The notes: a model not told the origin generated them from the letters alone. A stretch of DNA of 64,000 bases from an uncultured Christensenellaceae bacterium (GCA_905234985.1 CAJOJQ010000008.1:1-64000), one strand, 5' to 3'; positions 17,744-27,084 are shown, counted from the stretch's first letter. Program-made: numbers and translations.

Positions 17744-20389
17744 ATGAATACGAAACGATTCAGACGGGCGCTGCTGCTGGCCATGACCGTACTGCTGGGC
17801 GGCATGAGCGCCGTCCGCGGAGAAGAAAACGGGACTGCCCTTGAAGCATATTTTGCGGGCGGGGAAGCGCCCAGCCTGGCAAAGCGGTATGAAGGGATTT
17901 TCACTGTGGGGGTGGCCGCGTCTCCCAAATTGCTCCAGGACGAGCAGGCCGCCGCGCTGATTGCCGCGCAATTCAATTCTCTCACCTGCGAAAACCAGAT
18001 GAAGGCCGAGGCGGTGCTGGACCGGTCGGCCTCCATCCGCAGCAAGGACAACACCCGGGCCAAGCTGAGTTTTTCCGAACCCGGCCCCGTGCTTTCCTTC
18101 GCCCAGGCCCACGGCATGGGCGTGCGCGCCCACACTTTGGTGTGGCACAATCAAACGCCCCGGTGGTTCTTTGCCGAAAACTGGTCCAGCCTGCCCAGCG
18201 CGCCCCTGGTGGACCGGGACACCATGCTGCTCCGCCTGGAAAACTATATCCGGGACGAAATGGCGTATGTGAACGGCAAATATCCCGGCGTGGTGTACGC
18301 CTGGGACGTGGTGAACGAGGCCGTTGATCCCGCCATGGGTCATCCCGCCGGCCTCCGCACGGAAGGGAACCTGTGGTATGAGGTCATCGGCGAGGACTAC
18401 GTGGAATGGGCCTTCACCTTTGCCCGGAAGTACGCCGAACCGAATCAAAAGCTGTTTTACAACGATTACGGCTGCGCCCAGCCGGAAAAGATCGAGCCGC
18501 TTTACGCCCTGCTCAAAAACCTGCGGGATAAGGGGCTGGTGGACGGCCTTGGCATGCAGAGCCATGTGGGGCTGAACTCCCCCACGCTTTCGGAATACGA
18601 AAACGCCCTCCGGCGGTACGCAAGCCTGGGCCTCACCGTCCACGTGACGGAGCTGGATATCGCCGCCGCCGACAGCGCGGCCCTGGGCCAGCTTCGCCTG
18701 GCCTGCCGCTATCGGGACCTGTTTGCCCTGCTGGAGCGCCTGAAAACGGAGGGCGGGTGCGATATCGGCAATGTGACGGTGTGGGGCCTCCGGGACGATC
18801 AATCCTGGCTGAACAAGCCCGGCGAAAAGAAATACCCCCTGCTGTTCGATGAAAAATCCCGCTGCAAGCCCGCCTTCTTCGGCGCGCTGCAGGACGCTTC
18901 CATTCCCCTTTCAGCCAACGAAGCCGACCTCCGGGCCGCCGTGGAAAGGTTAGGCCTGGATGAGCTTTACGATCAGGAGGAAACCGCCGTGAACGTATAC
19001 AAAACCCTGAACCAGCACAACCCCGTCATGGTGCAGCGCTTCGGCGCGGATCCCTGGGCCATGGTCTACGGGGATCGGGTGTATCTTTACATGACCGGGG
19101 ACGAACCCATGACCGACAAGGACGGCAAGATCCGCACCAACGATTACAGCAACATCACCACATTGCGGGTGCTGTCCTCCGACGATCTGGTGAACTGGCA
19201 GGATCACGGCGATGTGGCCGCCGCGGGCAGGAACGGCGCGGCCAAATGGGCCAATAATTCCTGGGCGCCCTGCGCCGCCTGGAAAACCATCGACGGGCAG
19301 GACAAATTTTTCCTGTATTTCGCCAACAGCGGCGGCGGCATCGGCGTGCTGGTGGCGGACGACCCCGCCGGACCCTTCACCGATCCCCTGGGCCACGCTC
19401 TGGTGAGCCGAGATACCCCCACCTGCGCTTCGGTCACCTGGCTCTTTGACCCCGCCGTGCTGGTGGACGACGACGGCAGCGCCTACCTCTATTTCGGCGG
19501 CGGCGTGCCCGACGGCAAGGCCGACGACCCCGGCACCGCCCGGGTGGCGAAGTTAGGGGACGATATGATCAGCTTGGACGGCGATCCGGTGGCCATCAAT
19601 CCCCCGTGGCTGTTCGAGGATTCCGGCGTCAACAAGTTCGGCAGCACCTACGTGTACTCCTACTGCTCCAATTTCAACGTGCCTGCCTCCGGCAGCGCCC
19701 AGGGCTTCCAGAGCGGCGAAATCGTGTACATGACCTCCGATTCTCCCATGGGTCCCTTCGCGTTCGGCGGGCGGGTGCTGCAAAACCCCGGCGTGCTCTT
19801 CGGCGCGGGCGGCAACAACCACCACTGCATGTTTGCGTTCAAGGGCCAAACCTATATCGCCTACCACGCCGCCACCGTGGATAAGGCCATGGGCTGGGGC
19901 GCGGGCTACCGCAGCACCTTCATCGACGTGCTGAACCTGAACGAACAGGGCCTGCCCGCCCTGTCCAAGGGCACCTATGAAGGCGCTGCGCAGATAAAGC
20001 CCTTCGATCCCTTCCAGCCCGTTCCCGCCGCCACCCTGGCCTCCCTGGCGGGGGCGGAAACCGTGCCGGGCGCGGGCGGCATGCTTGTCAAAAGCACATC
20101 CGCGGGCGGCTGGATCGGCGTCGCGGGCGCGGATTTCGGCGCGGAGGGCGCGGGGAGCGTGAAGCTCGCCTGGACGGCCCCGGAAGACGCGAAAATCGAA
20201 ATCCTGCTGGACAGCCTGAACAGTAAACCCGTTGCGGTGATCAGCCTGCCCGCCGCCACAGAAGCACGGAACGAACTATTCTCCCTGCCGGAAACCATCA
20301 CGGGCGAACATGACCTGTATTTCCGCTTCACCCGGGCCAACGTGCAGCTGCTTTCCTGGCAGTTCTTTTCCCCCCTCCAGGGCCAGTAA
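17744..20389 (+). CDS. Secreted GH10 xylanase - GH43 - CBM6 multidomain enzyme
   Basis: Signal peptide at residues 1-26, then a GH10 endo-xylanase (residues ~40-385) with acid/base E192 in WDVVNEAVD and nucleophile E303 in HVTELDIA. A GH43 five-blade propeller follows (residues ~420-755) with the base Asp in GADPWAMVYG and a DPAVLVDDDG segment. A CBM6-like sandwich closes the protein, ending at LLSWQFF. The two catalytic domains together would cut arabinoxylan and trim its side chains or xylo-oligomers. The ribosome site is weak, so translation may be coupled to the esterase 6 bp upstream. The frame ends just after a C6 run and a further GH43 domain continues in the next frame. Confidence 0.9.
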   Translation: MNTKRFRRALLLAMTVLLGGMSAVRGEENGTALEAYFAGGEAPSLAKRYEGIFTVGVAASPKLLQDEQAAALIAAQFNSLTCENQMKAEAVLDRSASIRSKDNTRAKLSFSEPGPVLSFAQAHGMGVRAHTLVWHNQTPRWFFAENWSSLPSAPLVDRDTMLLRLENYIRDEMAYVNGKYPGVVYAWDVVNEAVDPAMGHPAGLRTEGNLWYEVIGEDYVEWAFTFARKYAEPNQKLFYNDYGCAQPEKIEPLYALLKNLRDKGLVDGLGMQSHVGLNSPTLSEYENALRRYASLGLTVHVTELDIAAADSAALGQLRLACRYRDLFALLERLKTEGGCDIGNVTVWGLRDDQSWLNKPGEKKYPLLFDEKSRCKPAFFGALQDASIPLSANEADLRAAVERLGLDELYDQEETAVNVYKTLNQHNPVMVQRFGADPWAMVYGDRVYLYMTGDEPMTDKDGKIRTNDYSNITTLRVLSSDDLVNWQDHGDVAAAGRNGAAKWANNSWAPCAAWKTIDGQDKFFLYFANSGGGIGVLVADDPAGPFTDPLGHALVSRDTPTCASVTWLFDPAVLVDDDGSAYLYFGGGVPDGKADDPGTARVAKLGDDMISLDGDPVAINPPWLFEDSGVNKFGSTYVYSYCSNFNVPASGSAQGFQSGEIVYMTSDSPMGPFAFGGRVLQNPGVLFGAGGNNHHCMFAFKGQTYIAYHAATVDKAMGWGAGYRSTFIDVLNLNEQGLPALSKGTYEGAAQIKPFDPFQPVPAATLASLAGAETVPGAGGMLVKSTSAGGWIGVAGADFGAEGAGSVKLAWTAPEDAKIEILLDSLNSKPVAVISLPAATEARNELFSLPETITGEHDLYFRFTRANVQLLSWQFFSPLQGQ

Positions 20390-21875
20390 GGGATCAAGCC
20401 TGCTCACCGGCAGCGATTTCCCCGACCCCGACGTGATCCGGGTGGGCGATACTTACTACCTGGTCAGCACCACCATGCACTTCTCCCCCGGCTGCGCCAT
20501 CCTGCGAAGCTATGATCTCATCCACTGGGAATGGTGCGGCCACCTGTATGCGGCCCTGGACGAAACGGACGCCCGCACGCTGACGAACGGCCAGAATTGC
20601 TACGGCAAGGGCATGTGGGCGCCCTCCCTGCGCTGGCAGGACGGCGTGTTTTATGTGTGCTTCGCGGTGGTGGACAAGGGCGAAACCCACATTTACCGCA
20701 CGAAGGATATTGAAAACGGCCCCTGGACCTTGAGCGTCCTCCCCGGCCTGTACCACGATCCTTCCCTGTTCTTTGACGGCGGAAAAGCCTATATCGTTTA
20801 CGGCAACAGCACCATCCATTTGACGGAAATGAACGAGACCCTCACCAGCCCCCAGCCCGGCGGCCTGGACCGGGTGCTGGTGACCATGGAAAAAACCAAA
20901 ACGCTGGGCTACGAAGGCTCCCACTTCTACAAGATCGACGGCAGATACTATTTGTTCACCATCCATTCCCTGCCGGATCGCTGGCGGCGGGTGGAAAGCT
21001 GCTTCGCATCAGGCAGCCTGACGGGGAAATTCACCGGCGGCGTCGTGTTCAACGACGATCATGGCTATCACGGCCAGGGTGTGGCTCAGGGCGGCGTGGT
21101 CGATACGCCCGACGGGCGCTGGTACGCGTTTTTCTTCCAGGATCGCGGCGCGGTGGGCCGCACCCCTGTGCTGATTCCCATGCACTGGGAACAAGGCATG
21201 CCGGTGATCGGGGACGGCGGGAAAGCGCCCAAAGAGGCGGTGAACCTCACCGCCCGCCCCGGCTACGCCTGCGCGCCTCTGGCGGAAGACGATTCCTTTG
21301 ACGCCCCCGCCCTGAAAGCCATGTGGGAATGGAATCACGTGCCGGACGACAGCCTGTGGCAGAGCGGCGACGGCTTCCTATACCTCGCCGCCGGACGGAT
21401 CGACGGCGAACTGACCGACGCCCGCAATACCCTTACCGTCCGCTGCACCTACCCCGTTACGGAGGTTACGGTGCAATTGGACGGCTCCCGGCTGGCAAGC
21501 GGAGGCCGGGCGGGCCTGTGCGCCCTGCAATACGCATGGAGCGCCGCCGCCCTGCGCCGCACGGAAGAGGGCTTTGTGCTGTCCTTGCTGACGAAACCTT
21601 TGGACGGCCAACCCGGCGAAACCGTGGCGGCGGAAACGCCCTGTTCGGAAACCGTCGTTCTGAAAGTCCTGTTCGATTTCACCGACATGAAGGACACCGT
21701 TTCCTTTTCCTATCTGGAAAACGGCGCTTGGCTGCCCCTGGGCGCGCCCCAGAAAATGGCCTTCGATCTAAAGCACTTCGCGGGCGTTCGCGCCGGACTG
21801 TTCCACTACAACGCGGAAGCGGCGGAGGGAGACGCCCGGTTCAGCGCCTTCACCTACCGCGTCGTCGCGCCGTAA
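20310..21875 (+). CDS. GH43 beta-xylosidase/arabinofuranosidase, probably fused to the upstream enzyme
   Basis: GH43 glycosidase with base Asp in DFPDPDVIRVGDTYYLVS, second Asp in YHDPSLFF and acid Glu in YEGSHFYKIDGRYYLF. A C-terminal beta-sandwich (residues ~330-520) of the kind found in xylosidases follows. No good start exists: the only in-frame ATG, at 20310, lies inside the previous gene with no ribosome site and gives a non-conserved N-terminus. If one C is dropped from the C6 run at 20370-20375, the frames join through a Ser/Pro-rich linker (SPSRASKGSS), giving one ~1,375-residue enzyme. Sequencing error, mutation, phase variation and programmed frameshift are all possible. Confidence 0.82.
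   Translation: MTCISASPGPTCSCFPGSSFPPSRASKGSSLLTGSDFPDPDVIRVGDTYYLVSTTMHFSPGCAILRSYDLIHWEWCGHLYAALDETDARTLTNGQNCYGKGMWAPSLRWQDGVFYVCFAVVDKGETHIYRTKDIENGPWTLSVLPGLYHDPSLFFDGGKAYIVYGNSTIHLTEMNETLTSPQPGGLDRVLVTMEKTKTLGYEGSHFYKIDGRYYLFTIHSLPDRWRRVESCFASGSLTGKFTGGVVFNDDHGYHGQGVAQGGVVDTPDGRWYAFFFQDRGAVGRTPVLIPMHWEQGMPVIGDGGKAPKEAVNLTARPGYACAPLAEDDSFDAPALKAMWEWNHVPDDSLWQSGDGFLYLAAGRIDGELTDARNTLTVRCTYPVTEVTVQLDGSRLASGGRAGLCALQYAWSAAALRRTEEGFVLSLLTKPLDGQPGETVAAETPCSETVVLKVLFDFTDMKDTVSFSYLENGAWLPLGAPQKMAFDLKHFAGVRAGLFHYNAEAAEGDARFSAFTYRVVAP
20370..20375 (+). other. C6 run at the frame change between two glycosidase modules
   Basis: Six C after TTTT. The CBM6-like domain of the upstream frame finishes here and the next frame continues into a complete GH43 domain. 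Removing one base makes a single reading frame. Confidence 0.7.
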
Positions 21876-21890
21876 AACAGCGCAGCTCCC

Positions 21891-21929
21891 CAGCCGCAGG
21901 TTCACCGCCTGCGGCTGTTTTCTTTTTTT
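21891..21929 (+). terminator. Terminator of the xylan-degrading gene group
   Basis: CAGCCGCAGG (21891-21900) pairs with CCTGCGGCTG (21908-21917), followed by TTTTCTTTTTTT. Confidence 0.9.
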
Positions 21930-21958
21930 CATCTTTGCTCTTTTTTGATGTTTTTCTA

Positions 21959-21987
21959 TTGTAAATCCTGTCCGGATCATATATAAT
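21959..21987 (+). promoter_or_regulatory. Promoter of nagA
   Basis: TTGTAA (21959-21964), 17 bp, TATAAT (21982-21987), about 53 bp before the nagA start. Confidence 0.7.
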
Positions 21988-22039
21988 AATACCAGAAACA
22001 ACAGCATGACCACCGCATAAAAAAGGAGCGTGACTGCCC

Positions 22040-23191
22040 ATGAAAGCCATTCTCAATGGCCGGGTGCTGCTGCCCGACAGCGAAGTGAAGGGAAAAGCCC
22101 TTCTTTACGATGAACGGATCGTCTGCCTCACCGACCCGGACAAGGCCAAGGCCCAGGCGGATGAAATCATCGACGCCCAGGGCGCTTACGTGGCCCCGGG
22201 CCTTGTGGACGTACACATTCACGGCTACCAGAATGTGGACGTGTCCGACAACGACCCCGAGGATATCCGCAAAATGGCCCATGGCCTGCTGGAAAACGGC
22301 GTCACCTCCTTCCTGCCCACCACCCTGACCGTGGCATGGAGTACGCTGGAGAGCGTGTGCCGCCACATCCGGGGCCTGATGGAAGAAAGCCTCTCCCCCG
22401 ATTTTGACGGGGCGCAGATCGCGGGCATGCACATGGAAGGCCCCTTCATCAATCCCGGAAAGAAGGGCGCGCAGAACGAAGCCTACATTCTGGCCCCGGA
22501 CGCGGACAAGGTGCTGCCCTTCAAGGACGTCATCAAGGTGATCACCTTCGCCCCGGAAATGCCCGGCGGCCTGGAATTTACCCGCCGCCTGCGGCAGGAA
22601 TCGAATATCGCCCTGTCCATCGGCCACACCAGCGCCAATTTTGACCAGGCCATGGAAGCCATTCACGCTGGCGTGACGCGCAGCACCCACACCTTCAACG
22701 CCATGACGCCCCTCATGCACCGGGATCCCGGCGTGGTGGGCGCGGCGCTGAATACCGATATTTACACCGAGCTGATCCCCGACACCTTCCACGTGAACAA
22801 GGGCATTTTCCCCATGATGGCGCGGCTCAAGGGCAACAAGCTGGTGCTGATCACCGACGCCCTGCGTTCCGCGGGCATGCCGGATGGGGAATACGAAAAC
22901 GGCGGCCAGGTGTTCGTACTCAAGGGCATCGAATGCCGCCTGAAGGACGGCACCATCGCGGGCAGCGTGTTAAAGCTCAATCAGGGCGTGCGCAACCTGC
23001 GGGATTACGGGTATATTCCCCTGTACGCCGCCGTGCGCGCCGCGTCCCTGAACGCCGCCGAATCGGCTCATTTGGACGATCGAAAGGGTTCCCTCACCCC
23101 CGGCAAGGACGCCGATATCATCCTCATGGACGAAGACTGCAACGTGCTGAAAACCATCGTGCGGGGCGTTTGCAAGTTTCAAAAAGCGTGA
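22040..23191 (+). CDS. nagA: N-acetylglucosamine-6-phosphate deacetylase
   Basis: Amidohydrolase that converts GlcNAc-6-P to GlcN-6-P in amino-sugar catabolism and cell-wall recycling. Metal and catalytic segments are visible: DVHIHGYQNVDV, the Glu of GMHMEGPFINPGKKGAQ, HTSANFDQ, THTFNAM and the catalytic Asp of ITDALRSAGMPDG. The length of 383 residues is normal. A ribosome site (AAGGAG) lies 12 bp upstream. It is followed after 20 bp by a ROK-family gene, probably a partner in amino-sugar use. No nagB is in the window. Confidence 0.94.
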   Translation: MKAILNGRVLLPDSEVKGKALLYDERIVCLTDPDKAKAQADEIIDAQGAYVAPGLVDVHIHGYQNVDVSDNDPEDIRKMAHGLLENGVTSFLPTTLTVAWSTLESVCRHIRGLMEESLSPDFDGAQIAGMHMEGPFINPGKKGAQNEAYILAPDADKVLPFKDVIKVITFAPEMPGGLEFTRRLRQESNIALSIGHTSANFDQAMEAIHAGVTRSTHTFNAMTPLMHRDPGVVGAALNTDIYTELIPDTFHVNKGIFPMMARLKGNKLVLITDALRSAGMPDGEYENGGQVFVLKGIECRLKDGTIAGSVLKLNQGVRNLRDYGYIPLYAAVRAASLNAAESAHLDDRKGSLTPGKDADIILMDEDCNVLKTIVRGVCKFQKA

Positions 23192-23211
23192 AAGATAAGG
23201 AGGTCATTTGC

Positions 23212-24585
23212 ATGGCATTAAAGGTTGCCGCCCCCCTGGATCCCGGCTTTCGCCCCTTGGAAATCGAAGCCCGCGCTTATGAAAAAGATGTAGCCGCCAG
23301 CTGCAAGGGCGTGCCCTTCGGCGTGCTGATCGTGCGCAATCAGGGCTACTGCGACCATTATCAAATGAACATTTTCCCCGACGGCCAGGACGCCCGCACC
23401 GTGCCCCTGCTGGATCGGATCATCAAAACCCTGCTGTGGGCCAGGGGCGGCTACCGCATCGTCACCTTCGGCTCCAAAGAAGTGTATGAACACCTGCTCG
23501 CCGCTTACCAGGCGGGGGGCGAACGCGCCTTCGACGCGGATTTCATGGCTACCGTGTACGAGCGCCCCTTTGAAGTGGCCCAGGCCGAAAAAATGGAGGA
23601 CGTGCTGGTGACCCGTTCCTCCGCGGGCAGCGTGGGCCGCCATTTGGAGGGCTGCCGCATCGGCTTCGACGCGGGCGGCAGCGACCGCAAAGTGTCCGCC
23701 GTGATCGACGGGGAGGCGGTTTATTCCGAAGAAGTGGTGTGGTTCCCCAAGACCACTTCCGATCCCCAATACCACTACGACGGCATCCTGTCCGCCATGA
23801 AAGCCGCCGCCAGCCATATGCCCCGGGTGGACGCCATCGGCGTTTCCAGCGCGGGCGTGTACATCGACAACAAGGTGATGGTGGCCTCCCTGTTCCTGAA
23901 GCTGAGCAAAGAGGACTTCCAGAAGCGGGCCAAGACCATGTACATCGACGTGGCCAAGGAAATCGGCGCGCCCCTGGAAGTGGCCAACGACGGCGACGTG
24001 ACGGCCTTAGCCGGGGCCATGGAATTGGGCGTGGGCAACGTGTTAGGCGTCGCCATGGGCACCAGCGAAGCGGGCGGCTACGTGGACAAGGACATGAACA
24101 TCACCGGCTGGCTGAACGAATTGGCCTTCGCCCCCGTGGACTTCAACCGGGACGCCATGGTGGACGAGTGGAGCGGCGATTGGGGCTGCGGCGTCAAGTA
24201 TTTCAGCCAGGACGGCGTGATCAAGCTGGCGCCCGCCGCGGGCATCGCCCTGGATGAAAGCCTCTCCCCCGCCGAAAAGCTCAAGGTCGTGCAGAAGGAA
24301 ATGGCCGCGGGCAACCCCGAAGCCGCCAAGATCTATGAATCCATCGGCGTGTATTTCGGCTACACCCTGGCCTGGTACAGCCGCTTCTATACCATCGACC
24401 ACGTGCTCATCATGGGCCGGGTCACCTCCGGCGAAGGCGGCCCTATCCTGCTGAAAAAGGCCCAGGAAGTGCTGGACACCGAATTCCCCGAGCTGGCCCA
24501 GCGTATGAAGCTGCATATCCCCGACGAGGCCAGCCGCCGCGTGGGCCAGAGCGTGGCCGCCGCCAGCCTGCCGTGCATCGGATGA
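23212..24585 (+). CDS. ROK-family sugar kinase-like protein with N-terminal extension
   Basis: The C-terminal ~300 residues have the sugar-kinase/hsp70/actin fold of ROK proteins, with IGFDAGGSDRKVSAVIDGE as the phosphate-1 loop, SSAGVY and EVANDGDVTALAGA. An unusual ~150-residue N-terminal extension precedes them. The usual ROK zinc-binding CxCGxxGC motif is not obvious. Pairing with nagA suggests an amino-sugar or glucose kinase, but the extension makes the substrate uncertain. The start at 23212 has AAGGAGG; a longer in-frame reading overlaps nagA and is rejected. Confidence 0.78.
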   Translation: MALKVAAPLDPGFRPLEIEARAYEKDVAASCKGVPFGVLIVRNQGYCDHYQMNIFPDGQDARTVPLLDRIIKTLLWARGGYRIVTFGSKEVYEHLLAAYQAGGERAFDADFMATVYERPFEVAQAEKMEDVLVTRSSAGSVGRHLEGCRIGFDAGGSDRKVSAVIDGEAVYSEEVVWFPKTTSDPQYHYDGILSAMKAAASHMPRVDAIGVSSAGVYIDNKVMVASLFLKLSKEDFQKRAKTMYIDVAKEIGAPLEVANDGDVTALAGAMELGVGNVLGVAMGTSEAGGYVDKDMNITGWLNELAFAPVDFNRDAMVDEWSGDWGCGVKYFSQDGVIKLAPAAGIALDESLSPAEKLKVVQKEMAAGNPEAAKIYESIGVYFGYTLAWYSRFYTIDHVLIMGRVTSGEGGPILLKKAQEVLDTEFPELAQRMKLHIPDEASRRVGQSVAAASLPCIG

Positions 24586-24637
24586 CGTTTGGCTGACAAT
24601 TGTTCTGTTGATTCCTAAAGGACGCTTTAGAACAGAA

Positions 24638-24732
24638 AGAGTTGAGAGCGGAGAGTTGAGAGTTATATAGTCAATCAATAGGATTCTCTATATGTTAAAC
24701 ACTATTTATCTCAACTCTTAACTCTCAACTCT
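24638..24732. repeat. Long hairpin repeat with GAGTTGA-heptamer arms (copy 2)
   Basis: The left arm (24638-24664) and right arm (24709-24732) are inverted and made of tandem 7-nt GAGTTGA/AGAGTTG units. The ~44-nt centre begins with TATATAGTC, the same nonamer that occurs next to an arm in copy 1 when that is read on the other strand. The heptamer differs from copies 1 and 3, but the plan is the same. Located between the ROK gene and ybaK. Confidence 0.75.
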
Positions 24733-24773
24733 GACATAACAAACGCATCTTGAGCAGCGCGAGGAACATAATT

Positions 24774-25247
24774 GTGAAACAGGAAAAGACGAATGTAATG
24801 CGCACCTTAGAGCGCCTGAAAATCCCCTATCGGGAGCATTATTACGGCGACACCGGGGCCATCAGCGGGGTGGACGTGGCCGCCGTCTTGGGAGAGGACC
24901 CTAAGCGCGCCTTTAAAACTCTGGTGACGGTGGGCAAAAGCCGCAATCATTACGTATTCATGATCCCCGTGGCGGAGGAGCTGGATTTGAAAAAAGCCGC
25001 CGCGGCGGTGGGCGAAAAGGCCCTGGAAATGCTGAAAAGCAAGGAGCTTTTGCCCCTCACCGGCTACGTTCACGGCGGCTGCTCCCCCATCGGCATGAAA
25101 AAGCAGTTCCGCACGGTCATCCATGAAACGGCGGCGGATTTTGACACCATCATGTTCAGCGCGGGCAAGATCGGCTGCCAGGTGGAATGCTCGCTGACAG
25201 ACCTGCGAAAAGCCCTGCCCGTGGAGCAGGCCGACGTGATCGTTTGA
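24774..25247 (+). CDS. ybaK: Cys-tRNA(Pro)/aminoacyl-tRNA deacylase YbaK/EbsC
   Basis: Editing-domain protein of 157 residues that hydrolyses mis-charged Cys-tRNA(Pro) or related species. It shows the YbaK signatures FKTLVTVGKS, YVFMIPVAEELDLKKAA and GYVHGGCSPIGMKK. The GTG at 24774 is preferred over the in-frame TTG at 24750 because GAGGAA lies at the right distance. A small housekeeping gene converging on the alpha-glucosidase gene. Confidence 0.9.
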   Translation: MKQEKTNVMRTLERLKIPYREHYYGDTGAISGVDVAAVLGEDPKRAFKTLVTVGKSRNHYVFMIPVAEELDLKKAAAAVGEKALEMLKSKELLPLTGYVHGGCSPIGMKKQFRTVIHETAADFDTIMFSAGKIGCQVECSLTDLRKALPVEQADVIV

Positions 25248-25261
25248 CGCGCATACAGAAA

Positions 25262-25295
25262 GCGGCCCCGACAGGCAAAACTCTGTCGGGGCCGC
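25262..25295. terminator. Hairpin between two converging genes
   Basis: A perfect 13-bp stem (GCGGCCCCGACAG 25262-25274 with CTGTCGGGGCCGC 25283-25295) sits in the 60-bp gap between converging stops. It lacks a clear U-tract on either strand, so it is a plausible but not classic bidirectional terminator. Confidence 0.65.
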
Positions 25296-25308
25296 GTGAT
25301 GCTTGAGA

Positions 25309-26976
25309 TTATTTCAGCATCACCCTGGCTTCGTAGGGATACAGGAAGCCTTCTTTGTGTTCCGGATAATTGGAAATCAGCTCTTCACCCATTTCGTCGG
25401 AGGACAGGGCGCAGGGCACGGTTTTATCCGTCCAGTTGCACAGCACGGTCAGTTCCTTCCCGTCCAGCGCCCGGCGGTAGGCGTAGACGCTCGGATCGTT
25501 TTCCAGCAGCGGGATGAATTCGCCGTACACGATGATATCGTGGATGTGGCGCAGGGCGATGAGCTTTTTGTAGTAATGGAACACGCTGTCCGGGTCCTTC
25601 AAAGCCTTTTCCGCGTTGATTTCCAGGTAATTGTTGTTGACGGGCAGCCAGGGCGTGCCGGTGGTGAAGCCCGCGTTGGGCTGGCTGTTCCACTGCATGG
25701 GAGTGCGGGCGTTGTCCCGGGCGATTTTGGCGAACCACCTGAGCATATCCGTGGCGCTGACCCGACCGGACAGCACCCACTGCTTCCAGGCGTTATGCAC
25801 CTCCACGTCCTGGTACTGGTCAATGGATTTAAAATAGATATTGGTCATGCCCAATTCTTCGCCCTGGTACACGTAGGGCGTGCCGCGCATCATGTGGATC
25901 AGGGTGCCCAACATCTTGGCGCTCTTTTCCCGCCACAGGGGGCTGTCGTTGCCGAAGCGGCTCACCTGCCGGGGCTGATCGTGGTTGGTCAGGTACACGC
26001 TGTTCCAGGCTTTCCCCTGCAAGGCCAGCTGCCAGCGGTTCAGCACCTCCCGCACCTCGTCCAGCGGGCCGCCGTGATCGCTCCACTTGCCCATTTCGGT
26101 ATGGTCGCAGATGCCGTCGGTATGCTCGAAGCAGAAGGACATGTTCAGCTCGCTGCCGTCGTCGTTGGCATAGCGAATGGCGTCCGCCGGGGTGCCGCCG
26201 CACTCGCCCACGGTGAGCAGGTCGAACTTGTCCAGCACCCGTTCCCGCATTTCCTTTAAATACCGATGGGTGGTTTCCGTATGCTGGCAGGACGGTACGA
26301 AATCGCCGTACAGCGCGCCGGGATACACGGGGCCGTCGTTGTAATTCTCCTTGCCGATCATGCCGATCACGTCCATGCGGAAGCCGTCGATGCCCTTTTT
26401 GCACCACCAGGTCATCATGTCAAAGATTTCGTCCCGCACCTTGGGGTTGGCCCAGTTGAGGTCCGGCTGCTGCTTGGTGAACAGATGCAGATAATACTGG
26501 CCCGTCGTTTCGTCCAGCTGCCAGGCGGAGCCGGAAAAACAGCTGCCCCAGTTGTTGGGCTCGCCGCCGTCCACGCCGTCCCGCCAGATATAGTAATCCC
26601 GGTAAGGATTGTCCCGGCTCTTGCGGCTTTCCACAAACCAGACGTGTTCCTCGGAGGAATGGTTCACCACCAGATCCATCACCAGCTTCATGCCGCGGGC
26701 ATGGATGCCGGAGAGCATCCGGTCAAAATCCTCCATGGTGCCAAATTCCTTCATGATGGCGCGGTAATCGGAAATATCGTAGCCGTTGTCATAGTTGGGG
26801 GAGGCAAAAAAGGGACTGCACCAGATCACGTCCACCCCTAATTCCTTCAAATAATCCAGGTGTTCGGTCACGCCGTTCAGATCGCCGATGCCGTCGCCGT
26901 TGGAGTCCGCGAAGGAACGGGGATAAATCTGGTACACCACCGCTTCCTTCCACCAAGCCCGCTTGTCCGCTTTCAT
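25309..26976 (-). CDS. malL: Alpha-glucosidase / oligo-1,6-glucosidase (GH13)
   Basis: Cytosolic GH13 enzyme of 555 residues that cleaves alpha-glucosidic bonds in short malto- or isomalto-oligosaccharides. GH13 regions are clear: GDGIGDLNG, DLVVNHSSEEH, GFRMDVIGMI (nucleophile Asp), TVGECGG (acid Glu) and LTNHDQPRQVSRFG. The C-terminal beta domain is complete. It fits the alpha-glucan and glycogen theme of the window. An AAAGGAGG ribosome site and its own promoter precede it. Confidence 0.92.
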   Translation of the reverse strand: MKADKRAWWKEAVVYQIYPRSFADSNGDGIGDLNGVTEHLDYLKELGVDVIWCSPFFASPNYDNGYDISDYRAIMKEFGTMEDFDRMLSGIHARGMKLVMDLVVNHSSEEHVWFVESRKSRDNPYRDYYIWRDGVDGGEPNNWGSCFSGSAWQLDETTGQYYLHLFTKQQPDLNWANPKVRDEIFDMMTWWCKKGIDGFRMDVIGMIGKENYNDGPVYPGALYGDFVPSCQHTETTHRYLKEMRERVLDKFDLLTVGECGGTPADAIRYANDDGSELNMSFCFEHTDGICDHTEMGKWSDHGGPLDEVREVLNRWQLALQGKAWNSVYLTNHDQPRQVSRFGNDSPLWREKSAKMLGTLIHMMRGTPYVYQGEELGMTNIYFKSIDQYQDVEVHNAWKQWVLSGRVSATDMLRWFAKIARDNARTPMQWNSQPNAGFTTGTPWLPVNNNYLEINAEKALKDPDSVFHYYKKLIALRHIHDIIVYGEFIPLLENDPSVYAYRRALDGKELTVLCNWTDKTVPCALSSDEMGEELISNYPEHKEGFLYPYEARVMLK

Positions 26977-27026
26977 GGGAAACCTCCTTTAAATGTTTTC
27001 AGTTCAAAAATCCCACATACGCTTTC

Positions 27027-27055
27027 ATTTTACAGGATAAACAGGGAGAAAACAA
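27027..27055 (-). promoter_or_regulatory. Promoter of the alpha-glucosidase gene
   Basis: Read on the minus strand: TTGTTT (27050-27055), 17 bp, TAAAAT (27027-27032) preceded by TG. Confidence 0.6.
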
Positions 27056-27084
27056 GCCTAAAAATACATAAAATGCAAAAGAAC

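Noticed and set aside
14884-18802. Two long minus-strand frames opposite glgA and the esterase/xylanase genes
   Set aside because: Both overlap genes with clear motifs and are compositionally atypical shadows.
22933-23211. N-terminal extension of the ROK protein into nagA
   Set aside because: It overlaps nagA in another frame, while an AAGGAGG site precedes the ATG at 23212.
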